DNA of 64,000 bases, taken from the NCBI RefSeq assembly GCF_002909255.1, contig NZ_PIOB01000001.1, positions 806,001-870,000 of the forward strand, in the 5' to 3' direction. This document shows, one piece after another, positions 44,317 through 52,895 of the stretch. The translations under genes and the position numbers were made by a program. The DNA is from Arenibacter hampyeongensis (lineage in GTDB: Bacteria > Bacteroidota > Bacteroidia > Flavobacteriales > Flavobacteriaceae). The notes under the pieces were generated by a model. That model had not been told where the DNA came from. It saw nothing but the letters and a program-made list of their open reading frames with translations, and searched no databases. Within the stretch, counting starts at the first letter, position 1; each line of letters begins with the position of its first letter.

Positions 44317-45420
44317 TTACCACGGCTGACTCCTGAAATTGTTCAACTTTGCGAATGCAACTGTTTCTGACAAATAATCCACTAGGTTATAGCTTGGCAT
44401 AGGTAGGATACTTTCCAATAGTTGGGTATCCCATTCATTGGGCATGGAAATCATATACGGGTGTAGATGTACCCCAATGGTTTCATAGTAAAACTCTTCC
44501 AATTTAGAGGAGAACCCCGTTGATGTATTAATTTGGTCTTCGGTAAAACTAAAGTTGGAGAACCCCACCACCTTTAATATTCTGGAGATTCCTTTTATCA
44601 TATTGGTCTCCTTGGAATGAACAATGTTTAATTGTTGAATATCCTTTGAAATCACCCTTACAATTACTTCAGCGGCATAATCGGTTGGAATTATATTTAA
44701 GCCGGTACTTGCTTTGGTGGTAATTCTTATCGCCTCTTTGGAGTTGTTGTTGTGAAAAAACTTCGCAAAAAGGTAAAAAACCATATATTTTGATATAAAG
44801 TAGTTCGGACTTTCATGAATATTCCCTCCAAGGACGCTAGGGCGTAAAATTTGAATGGGAATATTACAGTCTTCACCAGCTTTTAGGAGGAACTTTTCGG
44901 AAGCGTGTTTGGAGGCCTCGTAATAATTGCGATAATTGTCGTGGTTTATGTTGGAATAGTCATTATCCAATAGTCCGCCAATATTTCCGGCGGCAAATGC
45001 AGTGCTTATATATACGAATTTTACAATATGCTTTTGATAGGTATTGAAAATATCTTTTGTAAACTGAAGGTTTCGGTTAAAGATTTCCTCTTTGGCCGCA
45101 GGGTCGGTGGAAAGATTAACAAAACCAGCGGAATGTATAAAATAATCTATTTTATTGTTCCCTAGGAAGGAAGTAGGGATTAAAAGGTATTCGGCATCGA
45201 CCGTAACAATTTTTTTTAGGATTTCAGACTGATTGTTTTTTACAAAATCAGTGGTAAAGTCACTTGATATTACTTTTGCGATGCGTTCCTTTGCACTAAC
45301 CGAAGTTTTATTCCGAACAGGAAGGTATATGGTTTCAACACTTTGAAAGTGAAATTCCAAAAGTGAAAATAGCACCCTAGAACCTAAGGTTCCTGTAGCT
45401 CCTGTTAAGAGTATGTTCAT
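44317..45420 (-). CDS. Extended SDR / thioester-reductase-like NAD(P)-binding protein
   Basis: The 367 residues start with the Rossmann motif GATGTLGSRV. FIHSAGFVNLS, VYISTAFAAG and the catalytic YYEASK (Tyr-x3-Lys) follow. The pattern agrees with the male-sterility/NAD_binding_4 group, whose members reduce fatty-acyl or peptidyl thioesters; epimerase-like activity is also possible. No carrier-protein or synthetase gene is next to it, although a phosphopantetheinyl transferase gene is 1.6 kb away. Confidence 0.8.
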   Translation of the reverse strand: MNILLTGATGTLGSRVLFSLLEFHFQSVETIYLPVRNKTSVSAKERIAKVISSDFTTDFVKNNQSEILKKIVTVDAEYLLIPTSFLGNNKIDYFIHSAGFVNLSTDPAAKEEIFNRNLQFTKDIFNTYQKHIVKFVYISTAFAAGNIGGLLDNDYSNINHDNYRNYYEASKHASEKFLLKAGEDCNIPIQILRPSVLGGNIHESPNYFISKYMVFYLFAKFFHNNNSKEAIRITTKASTGLNIIPTDYAAEVIVRVISKDIQQLNIVHSKETNMIKGISRILKVVGFSNFSFTEDQINTSTGFSSKLEEFYYETIGVHLHPYMISMPNEWDTQLLESILPMPSYNLVDYLSETVAFAKLNNFRSQPW

Positions 45421-45443
45421 TGATTTTGTGTAGAATTATAAAA

Positions 45444-45484
45444 ATCAAAATCCTTATCTGTTTAAGTAAGATAAGGATTTTGAT
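45444..45484. terminator. Strong hairpin between ahcY and the SDR gene
   Basis: The 16-bp arms ATCAAAATCCTTATCT and AGATAAGGATTTTGAT are perfect, with a 9-base loop. The position suits termination of ahcY (minus strand), upstream of the SDR gene. Confidence 0.75.
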
Positions 45485-45530
45485 CAAACATTATTAGGGT
45501 GCTTTGAATCTTTCTATATAAGAATAAAAT

Positions 45531-46847
45531 CTAGTACCTGTAATAATCGGGTTTAAACGGACCTTTTACGGTTACCCCGATGTATTCTGCCTGTTCTGGT
45601 CTTAAAGTTTCCAATTCCACTCCCAATCTGGACAAGTGCAAGGCGGCCACCTTTTCGTCCAAATGTTTCGGAAGCATATAAACGTCATTGTTGTATTTGT
45701 CAGTGTGGTTCCAAAGTTCCATCTGAGCCAAAGTCTGGTTGGTGAACGAGTTGCTCATCACAAAACTTGGATGACCTGTAGCGCACCCTAAGTTGACCAA
45801 TCTACCTTCGGCCAAAACAATAATATCCTTACCATCAATAGTATATTTATCTACTTGTGGTTTTATCTCGTCCTTAGTATGACCGTAATTTTTGTTCAAC
45901 CACGCCATGTCTATTTCATTGTCAAAATGGCCAATATTACAAACGATGACCTTGTCTTTCATCGCCTCAAAATGTTGTGACTGAATAATATCCTTATTTC
46001 CTGTTGTGGTTATAACAATATCGGCATTGCCAACAACGGCAGCCATTCTTTTTACCTCAAAACCGTCCATTGCTGCCTGTAGGGCACAAATGGGGTCAAT
46101 TTCGGTAACGGTAACAATGGAGCCAGCACCTTTAAAAGATGCGGCAGTTCCTTTTCCAACATCACCATATCCGGCAACTACTACCCTTTTGCCAGCAAGC
46201 ATTGTATCTGTTGCCCTGCGAATGGCATCTACGGCACTTTCCCTACATCCGTATTTGTTGTCGAATTTGGATTTGGTAACAGAGTCATTAACATTGATGG
46301 CGGGCATAGGCAAGGTTCCATTTTTTACACGCTCGTAAAGCCTATGGACACCAGTGGTGGTCTCTTCCGAAAGTCCTTTAATACCTGCGGCCAATTCTGG
46401 ATATTTGTCGAGCACCATATTGGTAAGGTCGCCACCATCATCCAATATCATGTTTAAAGGTTGGCGATCTTCACCAAAAAACAACGTCTGTTCAATGGCC
46501 CAGTTAAATTCCTCTTCGCTCATTCCCTTCCAGGCATATACAGGCACTCCGGAAGCCGCAATGGCTGCAGCAGCTTGGTCTTGGGTAGAGAAAATATTGC
46601 AGGAACTCCACGTAACATCCGCACCCAGGGCAACCAAAGTTTCGATAAGAACGGCAGTTTGTATGGTCATATGCAAACATCCTGCAATACGGGCGCCTTT
46701 TAACGGCTGATCTTTTCCGTATTCTGCCCTTAAGGACATTAAGCCTGGCATTTCAGCTTCGGCCAGTTCAATTTCTTTTCTTCCCCATTTGGCCAAGCCA
46801 ATATCTTTTACTTTATAGGGTACGTAAGGAATGGTTTTAGTACTCAT
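45531..46847 (-). CDS. ahcY: Adenosylhomocysteinase
   Basis: AhcY splits S-adenosylhomocysteine into adenosine and homocysteine, using NAD. The 438 residues show [33 protein letters not shown], the NAD-binding [10 protein letters not shown] and the C-terminal [11 protein letters not shown]. It is full length. The leader of about 155 bases suggests a promoter near 47010. Confidence 0.97.
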   Translation of the reverse strand: MSTKTIPYVPYKVKDIGLAKWGRKEIELAEAEMPGLMSLRAEYGKDQPLKGARIAGCLHMTIQTAVLIETLVALGADVTWSSCNIFSTQDQAAAAIAASGVPVYAWKGMSEEEFNWAIEQTLFFGEDRQPLNMILDDGGDLTNMVLDKYPELAAGIKGLSEETTTGVHRLYERVKNGTLPMPAINVNDSVTKSKFDNKYGCRESAVDAIRRATDTMLAGKRVVVAGYGDVGKGTAASFKGAGSIVTVTEIDPICALQAAMDGFEVKRMAAVVGNADIVITTTGNKDIIQSQHFEAMKDKVIVCNIGHFDNEIDMAWLNKNYGHTKDEIKPQVDKYTIDGKDIIVLAEGRLVNLGCATGHPSFVMSNSFTNQTLAQMELWNHTDKYNNDVYMLPKHLDEKVAALHLSRLGVELETLRPEQAEYIGVTVKGPFKPDYYRY

Positions 46848-47009
46848 ATATTTATCTTTGTTATTGTTAAATGGTCCTAATCGCCAAAATAGAACAGGGA
46901 GAAATTAATTAAAAATAATATAAATTAAGAATATCTTCGATTAGCTTATTTCTTCTCCGTTTTTATTTTTACTTTAGTAATAGAACAATTATCTTATTTT
47001 TTGCAGTTG

Positions 47010-47017
47010 CAAAGGTA
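47010..47017 (-). promoter_or_regulatory. Possible -7 box of ahcY
   Basis: On the minus strand TACCTTTG matches TAnnTTTG. The -33 position falls at the start of the divergent transferase gene, where I see no TTG. Confidence 0.35.
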
Positions 47018-47037
47018 GTAATAACTTAAATAACCTA

Positions 47038-47670
47038 ATGCCTCTTTACAAAACAATAACAGTAGACGAAAACGCTAAAGTCTTGATTTGGAAAGTTCAG
47101 GAAACGGAATTCCAACTTTCCGAGGGGATTGTGTTAACTCCACATTGCCAAAAACGAATGATGGGCATGAAATCGGAATTGCATAGAAGGGGGTTTTTGA
47201 GTATTAGGCATTTGTTGGCAGCAGAAGGCTATGTTGATCATGATCTGTTTTACGATGATGCCGGAAAACCGCATTTAAAGGATGGTAAGTTCATCTCCAT
47301 TACCCATTCACACGAATTTACCGGTATAATAATTTCCGATTCCAAAGAGGTTGGAATTGATATAGAAATGCAGCGCGATAAAATTCTCAGCATTGCCAAT
47401 AAATACACTCCTTTGGAGGAATATAAAACCGTGGCAAATGCAGATGCTTTGGTAAGAAAACTTACTATTGTTTGGGGAGCCAAGGAATCGTTGTACAAGA
47501 TATATGCACAACACGGTCTTAGTTTTTTACACCATATAGATATTACCGATTTTTCGTTATCGGATACTGAAACTACGGGTACCATACTGTATAAGGGCAA
47601 AACTACGCACTACAATATTATATTTTTGGAGTTTGAGGGATACACCTGCGTATACGCTATTAAAAATTAG
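47038..47670 (+). CDS. 4'-phosphopantetheinyl transferase
   Basis: The 210 residues contain the magnesium-binding VGIDIEMQRDKI and the WGAKESLYK motif, with SITHSHEFTGIIIS before them. These enzymes load acyl or peptidyl carrier proteins with phosphopantetheine; the length suggests the Sfp/HetI-like rather than the short AcpS type. It is divergent from ahcY. Confidence 0.9.
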   Translation: MPLYKTITVDENAKVLIWKVQETEFQLSEGIVLTPHCQKRMMGMKSELHRRGFLSIRHLLAAEGYVDHDLFYDDAGKPHLKDGKFISITHSHEFTGIIISDSKEVGIDIEMQRDKILSIANKYTPLEEYKTVANADALVRKLTIVWGAKESLYKIYAQHGLSFLHHIDITDFSLSDTETTGTILYKGKTTHYNIIFLEFEGYTCVYAIKN

Positions 47671-47820
47671 TGCTTGATCCAAAATCCAGGAGCGCTCTGT
47701 CCATAGTTCCGATTAATATCCCTAGATAAATTCTAAAACTTTTAACGTGAAGGGTTATTTTTGGCCCATATTTAATGCCATTAATCCTAGGGGATTACCC
47801 CCAATAAGATAAGTTAACTC

Positions 47821-48081
47821 ATGAATATATCAGTAGAGCTTACCCTTTCCCCTTTGCAGGACGACTTCGAGGAACATATCATAAATTTTATTAAAAAACT
47901 TAGGGTCTCTGGCCTTACGGTTCTTGAAAACCCTTTAAGTACCCAGATTTACGGAGAATACGACCAGGTGATGAAAGTCCTCAATACTGAGCTTAAGGCT
48001 TCCTTTGAATTAATGGATAGGGGATTATTATTCATGAAAATTGTAAAATCTGACCGAAGCGACTATGAACCTCATTTTTGA
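47821..48081 (+). CDS. Thiamine-binding (YkoF/DUF77-like) protein
   Basis: The 86 residues follow the thiamine/HMP-binding fold of the MTH1187/YkoF type: ISVELTLSPLQDDFEEHI, then PLSTQIYGEYDQVMKVL. It is the first of four overlapping genes; its end overlaps pnuC by 17 bases. It probably binds a thiamine-like ligand in the cytoplasm. Confidence 0.85.
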   Translation: MNISVELTLSPLQDDFEEHIINFIKKLRVSGLTVLENPLSTQIYGEYDQVMKVLNTELKASFELMDRGLLFMKIVKSDRSDYEPHF

Positions 48082-48703
48082 TTGGATTTTTGCCCAGTAC
48101 CAAGAAACGCCCACACATTTAATTATTTTGGAAATGATAGGGGTGGTTTTTGGATTTTTAAGTGTTTGGTATTCCATGCGCGAGAATATCTTGGTATTCC
48201 CTACAGGAATTCTAAGTACCGGAGTATTTGTATATATACTTTTGATTTTTGGCCTATTGGGAGATATGCTGATCAATGCCTACTATTTTGCAATGAGTAT
48301 CTATGGTTGGTATGTATGGACTAGAAAGATAGATGAGGTCCATTTTATTCCCATAACCCGTACGACCTCAAAGGAAAAGAACTGGTCGCTTGTTCTTTTC
48401 GGTGCTACAGTCTTATTTGTTGCTTTGGTGTACTTGGTTTTTGACAAATTTGATAGCTGGACCGCATATGTAGACACTTTGACAACAGCAATTTTCTTTG
48501 TTGGAATGTGGCTTATGGCAAAGAAGAAACTTGAAAATTGGGTATATTGGATTATAGGTGATGTAATTTCGGTGCCCCTATATTTATATAAAGGACTTAT
48601 CTTTACATCTCTACAATATTTTTTGTTCACCATTATTGCCATTTTCGGATACCTTGCATGGAAGAAAAGTTTAAACAAGAGCCCTCAAGTATTATTAAAG
48701 TAG
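48065..48703 (+). CDS. pnuC: PnuC-family vitamin transporter
   Basis: The 212 residues form about seven membrane helices with the PnuC landmarks VFGFLSVWYSMRENILVFPTG and AMSIYGWYVWTRK, and later WIIGDVISVPLYLYKG. PnuC-like facilitators take up nicotinamide riboside (PnuC) or thiamine (PnuT). The upstream thiamine-binding gene points to thiamine, the downstream NadR-like kinase to nicotinamide riboside. No TPP riboswitch precedes this operon. Confidence 0.9.
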   Translation: MNLIFDWIFAQYQETPTHLIILEMIGVVFGFLSVWYSMRENILVFPTGILSTGVFVYILLIFGLLGDMLINAYYFAMSIYGWYVWTRKIDEVHFIPITRTTSKEKNWSLVLFGATVLFVALVYLVFDKFDSWTAYVDTLTTAIFFVGMWLMAKKKLENWVYWIIGDVISVPLYLYKGLIFTSLQYFLFTIIAIFGYLAWKKSLNKSPQVLLK

Positions 48704-49221
48704 TCTTATTTGGTCCTGAATCTACGGGAAAAACAACTTTGGCCCGTGAATTGGCAATACATTACAATACTGTTTGGGTACCAGAATACGCACGTGATTA
48801 CCTTCAGGAAAAATGGGACAAAGAAAAGAAGCCTTGTGAGCCTAAAGATTTACTTCCTATAGCTGAAGGGCAGATGAAATTAGAAAATTCCCTGACCAAA
48901 AATGCCAAAGAAGTTTTAATATGCGATACGGATCTCCTAGAGACCAAGGTGTATTCCGAGGCATATTATTTAGGGTACTGCGATCCAGTATTGGAGACTT
49001 ACGCATTACGAAATACTTACGATATTTATTTTTTGACCTATATAGACATTCCGTGGGAAAAGGACGACTTAAGGGATAAGCCAAATGACCGTGAACGAAT
49101 GTTTATTTATTTCAAGGATACTTTGGAAAAATATAACAGGAATTTTATTATATTAAAGGGTGATAAAAAAACAAGGCTCACAACGGCCAAGAACTACATT
49201 AACCAACTACTGAGAAAATAA
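48658..49221 (+). CDS. NadR-like nucleoside kinase (AAA ATPase)
   Basis: The 187 residues have the P-loop FGPESTGKTTLARELA at about 16-31, then VPEYARDYLQEKW and LICDTDLLETKVYSE, as in the ribosylnicotinamide kinase domain of NadR. The NMN adenylyltransferase domain is absent. It traps a vitamin taken up by PnuC by phosphorylating it. It overlaps pnuC by 46 bases. Confidence 0.88.
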   Translation: MEEKFKQEPSSIIKVVLFGPESTGKTTLARELAIHYNTVWVPEYARDYLQEKWDKEKKPCEPKDLLPIAEGQMKLENSLTKNAKEVLICDTDLLETKVYSEAYYLGYCDPVLETYALRNTYDIYFLTYIDIPWEKDDLRDKPNDRERMFIYFKDTLEKYNRNFIILKGDKKTRLTTAKNYINQLLRK

Positions 49222-50759
49222 TGGAATTAACGGAAGAAGACAAAAAGCAATTAGAAAAGAAAGGAATTTCCAAGGAAAAAGTTCAAGGGCAAATAGAAAC
49301 GTTTAAGGAGGGTATTCCTTTTGTTCGTTTGGAAAAGGCAGCAATAGTAACTGATGGAATTTCAAAATTTTCCGATGCCCAGGAAGAAACATTAATTAAA
49401 AAATTTGAGGAAGCAAAAAAGAAAATTTCACTTTTGAAATTTGTGCCGGCTTCCGGTGCCGCATCCCGAATGTTTAAGGCGATGTTTAATTTTTTGGATA
49501 CTTACGACCCAAAATCCGAAAAATTCGAGGCCTATTTGGATAGGACCAAAGATAAGGACGTGAAAACTTTTTTTGAAGGCTATGGGAAATTTGCCTTTTA
49601 CGATATTATACAAAAACGCATAGCTGGCAAAACAAAGTCGAAAGACGAGGAAAAGTACCTTTTTGTAAAGGAGATGTTGATGCCGGAAGGTTTAAATTTC
49701 GGATTTTACCCAAAAGGCCTATTGAATTTTCATAATTATGGTAAGTACAGTGCAACCCCGTTTGAAGAACATTTAAAGGAAGCTGTTGCCTATGCCCAGG
49801 TGAATAACCAGGCTAAGCTACATTTTACCATTTCGGAACAGCACGGTGAAATGTTCAATAAGGAATTTAAGATTGCAGGGGAAAGGGTGTCAAAAGAGTC
49901 TTCAACCTCATTTACAGTAAATTATTCCTTTCAAAAACCTTCTACGGATACCATTGCGGTGACCTTGGACAATAAACCGTTCAGAAATTCCGATGGCACC
50001 TTACTATTTAGGCCGGCAGGACATGGTTCATTAATAGAGAATTTAAATGAGCAGGATGCGGATATTATTTTTATTAAGAATATTGATAATGTTGTAGCCC
50101 CAAGACTGTCCGGGGAAGTTGCAAGAAGCAAAAAAATATTGGCCGGATTACTCTTGGAATTGCAATCCAAAGCTTTTGGATATGCAGAGGCCTTGGAGGG
50201 GGATAATCTTTCTTCGGAAAAACTCGAGACCATAAAATTGTTTTTGGAAAAAGACCTCAATGTACGTTTCTTGGATAAATATAATGGGTTTAGTATTGGC
50301 CAGCAAATAGAAATTTTGAAGGATAAGATCAACCGCCCCATACGTATTTGTGGAATGGTCAAGAATGAAGGCGAACCTGGCGGTGGGCCGTTTTGGATAA
50401 GGGATGCCCACGATCATATTTCACTTCAAATAATTGAATCCGCCCAAGTTGATATGTCCAATCCGGAGCAGGTAGATATATTAAAGAACTCTACCCATTT
50501 TAATCCGGTAGATTTGGTATGTGGTGTAAGAAATTACAAAGGGGAAAAATTTAATTTATTGAATTTTGTGGACGCTAAACAAGGCTTTATTACACAAAAA
50601 ACTAAAGAAGGTAAGGATTTAAAAGCCCTGGAGTTGCCTGGGCTCTGGAATGGAGCGATGGCCTTTTGGAATACCATTTTTGTGGAAGTTCCGTTGGCAA
50701 CCTTTAATCCGGTAAAAACGGTAAACGACTTGTTAAAACCTGCACATCAGGTAAAATAG
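49221..50759 (+). CDS. DUF4301 protein
   Basis: The 512-residue cytoplasmic protein has the DUF4301 landmarks LLKFVPASGAASRMFKAMF near residue 75 and GGGPFWIRDAHDHISLQIIE near 390. The GAASRMFKAM and LFRPAGHGSLIENL stretches recall nucleotidyltransferase (sugar-1-phosphate uridylyltransferase) folds. No activity is established. It overlaps the kinase stop by one base (TAATG), so it belongs to the same operon. Confidence 0.85.
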   Translation: MELTEEDKKQLEKKGISKEKVQGQIETFKEGIPFVRLEKAAIVTDGISKFSDAQEETLIKKFEEAKKKISLLKFVPASGAASRMFKAMFNFLDTYDPKSEKFEAYLDRTKDKDVKTFFEGYGKFAFYDIIQKRIAGKTKSKDEEKYLFVKEMLMPEGLNFGFYPKGLLNFHNYGKYSATPFEEHLKEAVAYAQVNNQAKLHFTISEQHGEMFNKEFKIAGERVSKESSTSFTVNYSFQKPSTDTIAVTLDNKPFRNSDGTLLFRPAGHGSLIENLNEQDADIIFIKNIDNVVAPRLSGEVARSKKILAGLLLELQSKAFGYAEALEGDNLSSEKLETIKLFLEKDLNVRFLDKYNGFSIGQQIEILKDKINRPIRICGMVKNEGEPGGGPFWIRDAHDHISLQIIESAQVDMSNPEQVDILKNSTHFNPVDLVCGVRNYKGEKFNLLNFVDAKQGFITQKTKEGKDLKALELPGLWNGAMAFWNTIFVEVPLATFNPVKTVNDLLKPAHQVK

Positions 50760-50853
50760 GATTGCGGCAAATATGTTGAATTAATTTCCATCTGCATTGG
50801 ATGGGACAATAAGCATGTTCAAAGCTTAGGTAATGTAATTGGTCCCTGAAAAG

Positions 50854-50878
50854 GTGTGTATTTTTTATACACTTTTTT
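50854..50878 (+). terminator. Weak terminator-like hairpin after DUF4301
   Basis: GTGTA / TACAC arms around an AT loop are followed by TTTTTT. The stem is short, so it may be inefficient. Confidence 0.4.
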
Positions 50879-51037
50879 GGGGGCTATACATTTTTATACA
50901 TTCTATGTTTTACACTATAACTATTTAATTAATTGAAAATCAATTAATTAAGAATATAATTTTTCATATTTTAATGTTGGCACAATTTTCCTTCTATCAT
51001 TTGAAAAAAATAGGTACTCACACTAAATATTAGAGAT

Positions 51038-51349
51038 ATGAAAAATGATATGAAAAATTTAGTTTTCGCAACAGCTTTGGCAATGGGAAGTTTAAGTCCT
51101 GTATTGGCTACTCCTCCAATTTTTCACGATGGAATTATGGAAGTAATTATGGCCCAAGATTTTACTGAAATCGACCTGGATAATTTACCGGATACAATTA
51201 CTAAAGCCTTGGAGAAAGATCATGCCGGAGCCGTTATAAATAAAGCATATGTTAACGACGAAGATGAATACAAGTTAGAGGTTACTTTTTCTGATGGAAC
51301 CAATTCCGAATTGTATGTTGATGCTGAAGGCAACTGGATCGATATGTAA
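51038..51349 (+). CDS. Exported PepSY-like protein, paralog 1
   Basis: The 103 residues have a signal peptide (ATALAMGSLSPVLA) and one PepSY-like (DUF2874/BLIP-like) domain: FTEIDLDNLPDTITKALEKD, then EYKLEVTFSDGT, ending YVDAEGNWIDM. Two closely similar genes follow at 51757 and 52434. A start at the ATG at 51050 is also possible. Proteins of this family are periplasmic; function unknown. It has its own terminator. Confidence 0.82.
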   Translation: MKNDMKNLVFATALAMGSLSPVLATPPIFHDGIMEVIMAQDFTEIDLDNLPDTITKALEKDHAGAVINKAYVNDEDEYKLEVTFSDGTNSELYVDAEGNWIDM

Positions 51350-51388
51350 TCCATTAAAGTATTGAGTTATTTTAGTTATTTGAATTAG

Positions 51389-51418
51389 TAGGGCTGCTTT
51401 TTGGCAGCCCTTTTTTTG
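51389..51418 (+). terminator. Terminator of PepSY-like paralog 1
   Basis: GGGCTGC / GCAGCCC stem, TTTTTG loop, then TTTTTTT. Confidence 0.85.
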
Positions 51419-51756
51419 TGATAATTCTCAAGCTGCTGTTTATTTTATGCCCATATGAAAAGACTTTATTATGATTTTAGATTAGATTCAGATCACGCAA
51501 AGACCAATTCATTAACTGTGGCGTTTTTAACTCTTTTTGGTATGGTTCAAGAGTTTATTAATGGAAGTAGTAGTCTCTCCTTAATGAAAAGGTGTGTAAT
51601 TTTAACACAGTTCCATAGCAAAATACCCAGTATTACCCAAATTCGATAAAACGTTATTATTGATGTAAATACCTGGTAGTCAGATTTTTGTAAGATATTC
51701 TCGATTTCGGTATCGTTTTTCCATTGGTAATGGTAATAATTGTTAAAATTAGAATC

Positions 51757-52059
51757 ATGAGAAAGTTATTTTTTGGAATTGCATTATCACTAACAGGTCT
51801 AACTGCCTGTGCGCAGGAGAATAAAATGGTTAAGGGAGACAATACCGAAATAAGCGTTGTCCAAGATAAATTCTCTGAAATAGGGACTACGAAATTGCCG
51901 GCAGCAGTAACAAAGGCTATCGACACCTATTATCCTTCGGCGGTAATTAATAAGGCCTTTGTGAACAGTTCCCAACAATTTAGACTGGAGATAGTAATGG
52001 AGAAGGGAAAAAGGGGTACGGTCTATGCCGATAAGGATGGAGATTGGATTGAAAGATAG
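51757..52059 (+). CDS. Exported PepSY-like protein, paralog 2
   Basis: The 100 residues start at the ATG at 51757, which opens a clean signal peptide with a possible lipobox (ALSLTGLTAC). The frame is open 11 codons further upstream, but those residues do not fit. The domain (FSEIGTTKLPAAVTKAIDTY, RGTVYADKDGDWIER) aligns along its length with paralogs 1 and 3. The cysteine suggests that this copy alone may be a lipoprotein. Confidence 0.8.
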   Translation: MRKLFFGIALSLTGLTACAQENKMVKGDNTEISVVQDKFSEIGTTKLPAAVTKAIDTYYPSAVINKAFVNSSQQFRLEIVMEKGKRGTVYADKDGDWIER

Positions 52060-52433
52060 GAGGCATTATTTAAATTAATAAGGTAGGCAAAGTCCACCGG
52101 GATGGGATCGTTTTTTAACGATCCCATTTTTTTATGGCTAGTTTATAAAGAAGAACAATTTTCTATTGATAAAAGCTGAGCAACATGAATACATAGTTTA
52201 GAAAATGGGAAGACAATCAATAGGGGAACCTACAAGTGTAATTTAGAAAGAAAATTAACACGAAAAGTGTTTAGTTTTTACCCACTAAAGCTAGGAGGTA
52301 CCCAAAAATACACAGTGCATAGATCAATGAAAATATTGTAACTAATGCAATAACAGTGTGTTGTGTTTAAATTGGGCAGAAAATTATTTCTGGTATTATA
52401 TTTTCAATAGGTAAAGCAAGTTTAACTATTAAA
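52060..52433. other. Intergenic region between PepSY-like paralogs 2 and 3
   Basis: It holds the terminator of paralog 2 (52103-52133) and then 300 AT-rich bases that must include the promoter of paralog 3. I see no gene. The gap before paralog 2 (51350-51756) is built the same way. Confidence 0.4.
52103..52133 (+). terminator. Terminator of PepSY-like paralog 2
   Basis: TGGGATCG / CGATCCCA stem with a TTTTTTAA loop and a following T-run. Confidence 0.85.
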
Positions 52434-52745
52434 ATGAAAATCATGAAAAAATTATTTTTTGTAGCAGTAATGTCAATAGGAAGTCTAACAGCATTTGCCC
52501 AAGCTGGGGAAGAGGTAGTAGAAGTAGCTACGGAAGTTGCCGTAACTCAGGATGACTTCTCTGAAATAGAAACCAGTAATTTACCTGACGCGGTTGCAAC
52601 GGCGGTTTCTACTGACTATCCTTCAGGGACCATCAGTAAGGCCTATGTAAATAAGCAGGAGCAATATAAGTTGGAAGTAACCTTGGAAGATGGTACAACT
52701 GGAACTTTATATGCTGACAAAGATGGTAATTGGATAGAACTATAA
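52434..52745 (+). CDS. Exported PepSY-like protein, paralog 3
   Basis: The 103 residues have a signal peptide (FVAVMSIGSLTAFAQ) and the same domain (FSEIETSNLPDAVATAVSTD, TLYADKDGNWIEL). The ATG at 52443 is an equally good start. It is closest in its ending to paralogs 1 and 2, and the gene order suggests tandem duplication. The response regulator starts 150 bp downstream, beyond a terminator. Confidence 0.82.
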   Translation: MKIMKKLFFVAVMSIGSLTAFAQAGEEVVEVATEVAVTQDDFSEIETSNLPDAVATAVSTDYPSGTISKAYVNKQEQYKLEVTLEDGTTGTLYADKDGNWIEL

Positions 52746-52786
52746 TATAACTTGAATTATTTGTTTTGTATCAAGTTGGTTTGGTA

Positions 52787-52822
52787 AGAAGGGGATTGCT
52801 CAATGCAATCCCCTTCTTTTTT
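52787..52822 (+). terminator. Terminator of PepSY-like paralog 3
   Basis: AGAAGGGGATTGC / GCAATCCCCTTCT stem, TCAAT loop, then TTTTTTT. Confidence 0.9.
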
Positions 52823-52895
52823 TATGATAATTTATGGGAATGAATAACTTTCTTATGGTATTTTTACTATTCATTGTAAATAGTAATAAAATTGT

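Noticed and set aside
50973-50990. Sigma-54 promoter (TTGGCAC) upstream of PepSY-like paralog 1
   Set aside because: The -24 part is good but there is no GC at the -12 position, and the other two paralogs have nothing similar.
51455-51649. 64-codon plus-strand frame between PepSY-like paralogs 1 and 2
   Set aside because: No motif, low complexity in composition and no reason to break the paralog pattern. It could be real but I cannot support it.
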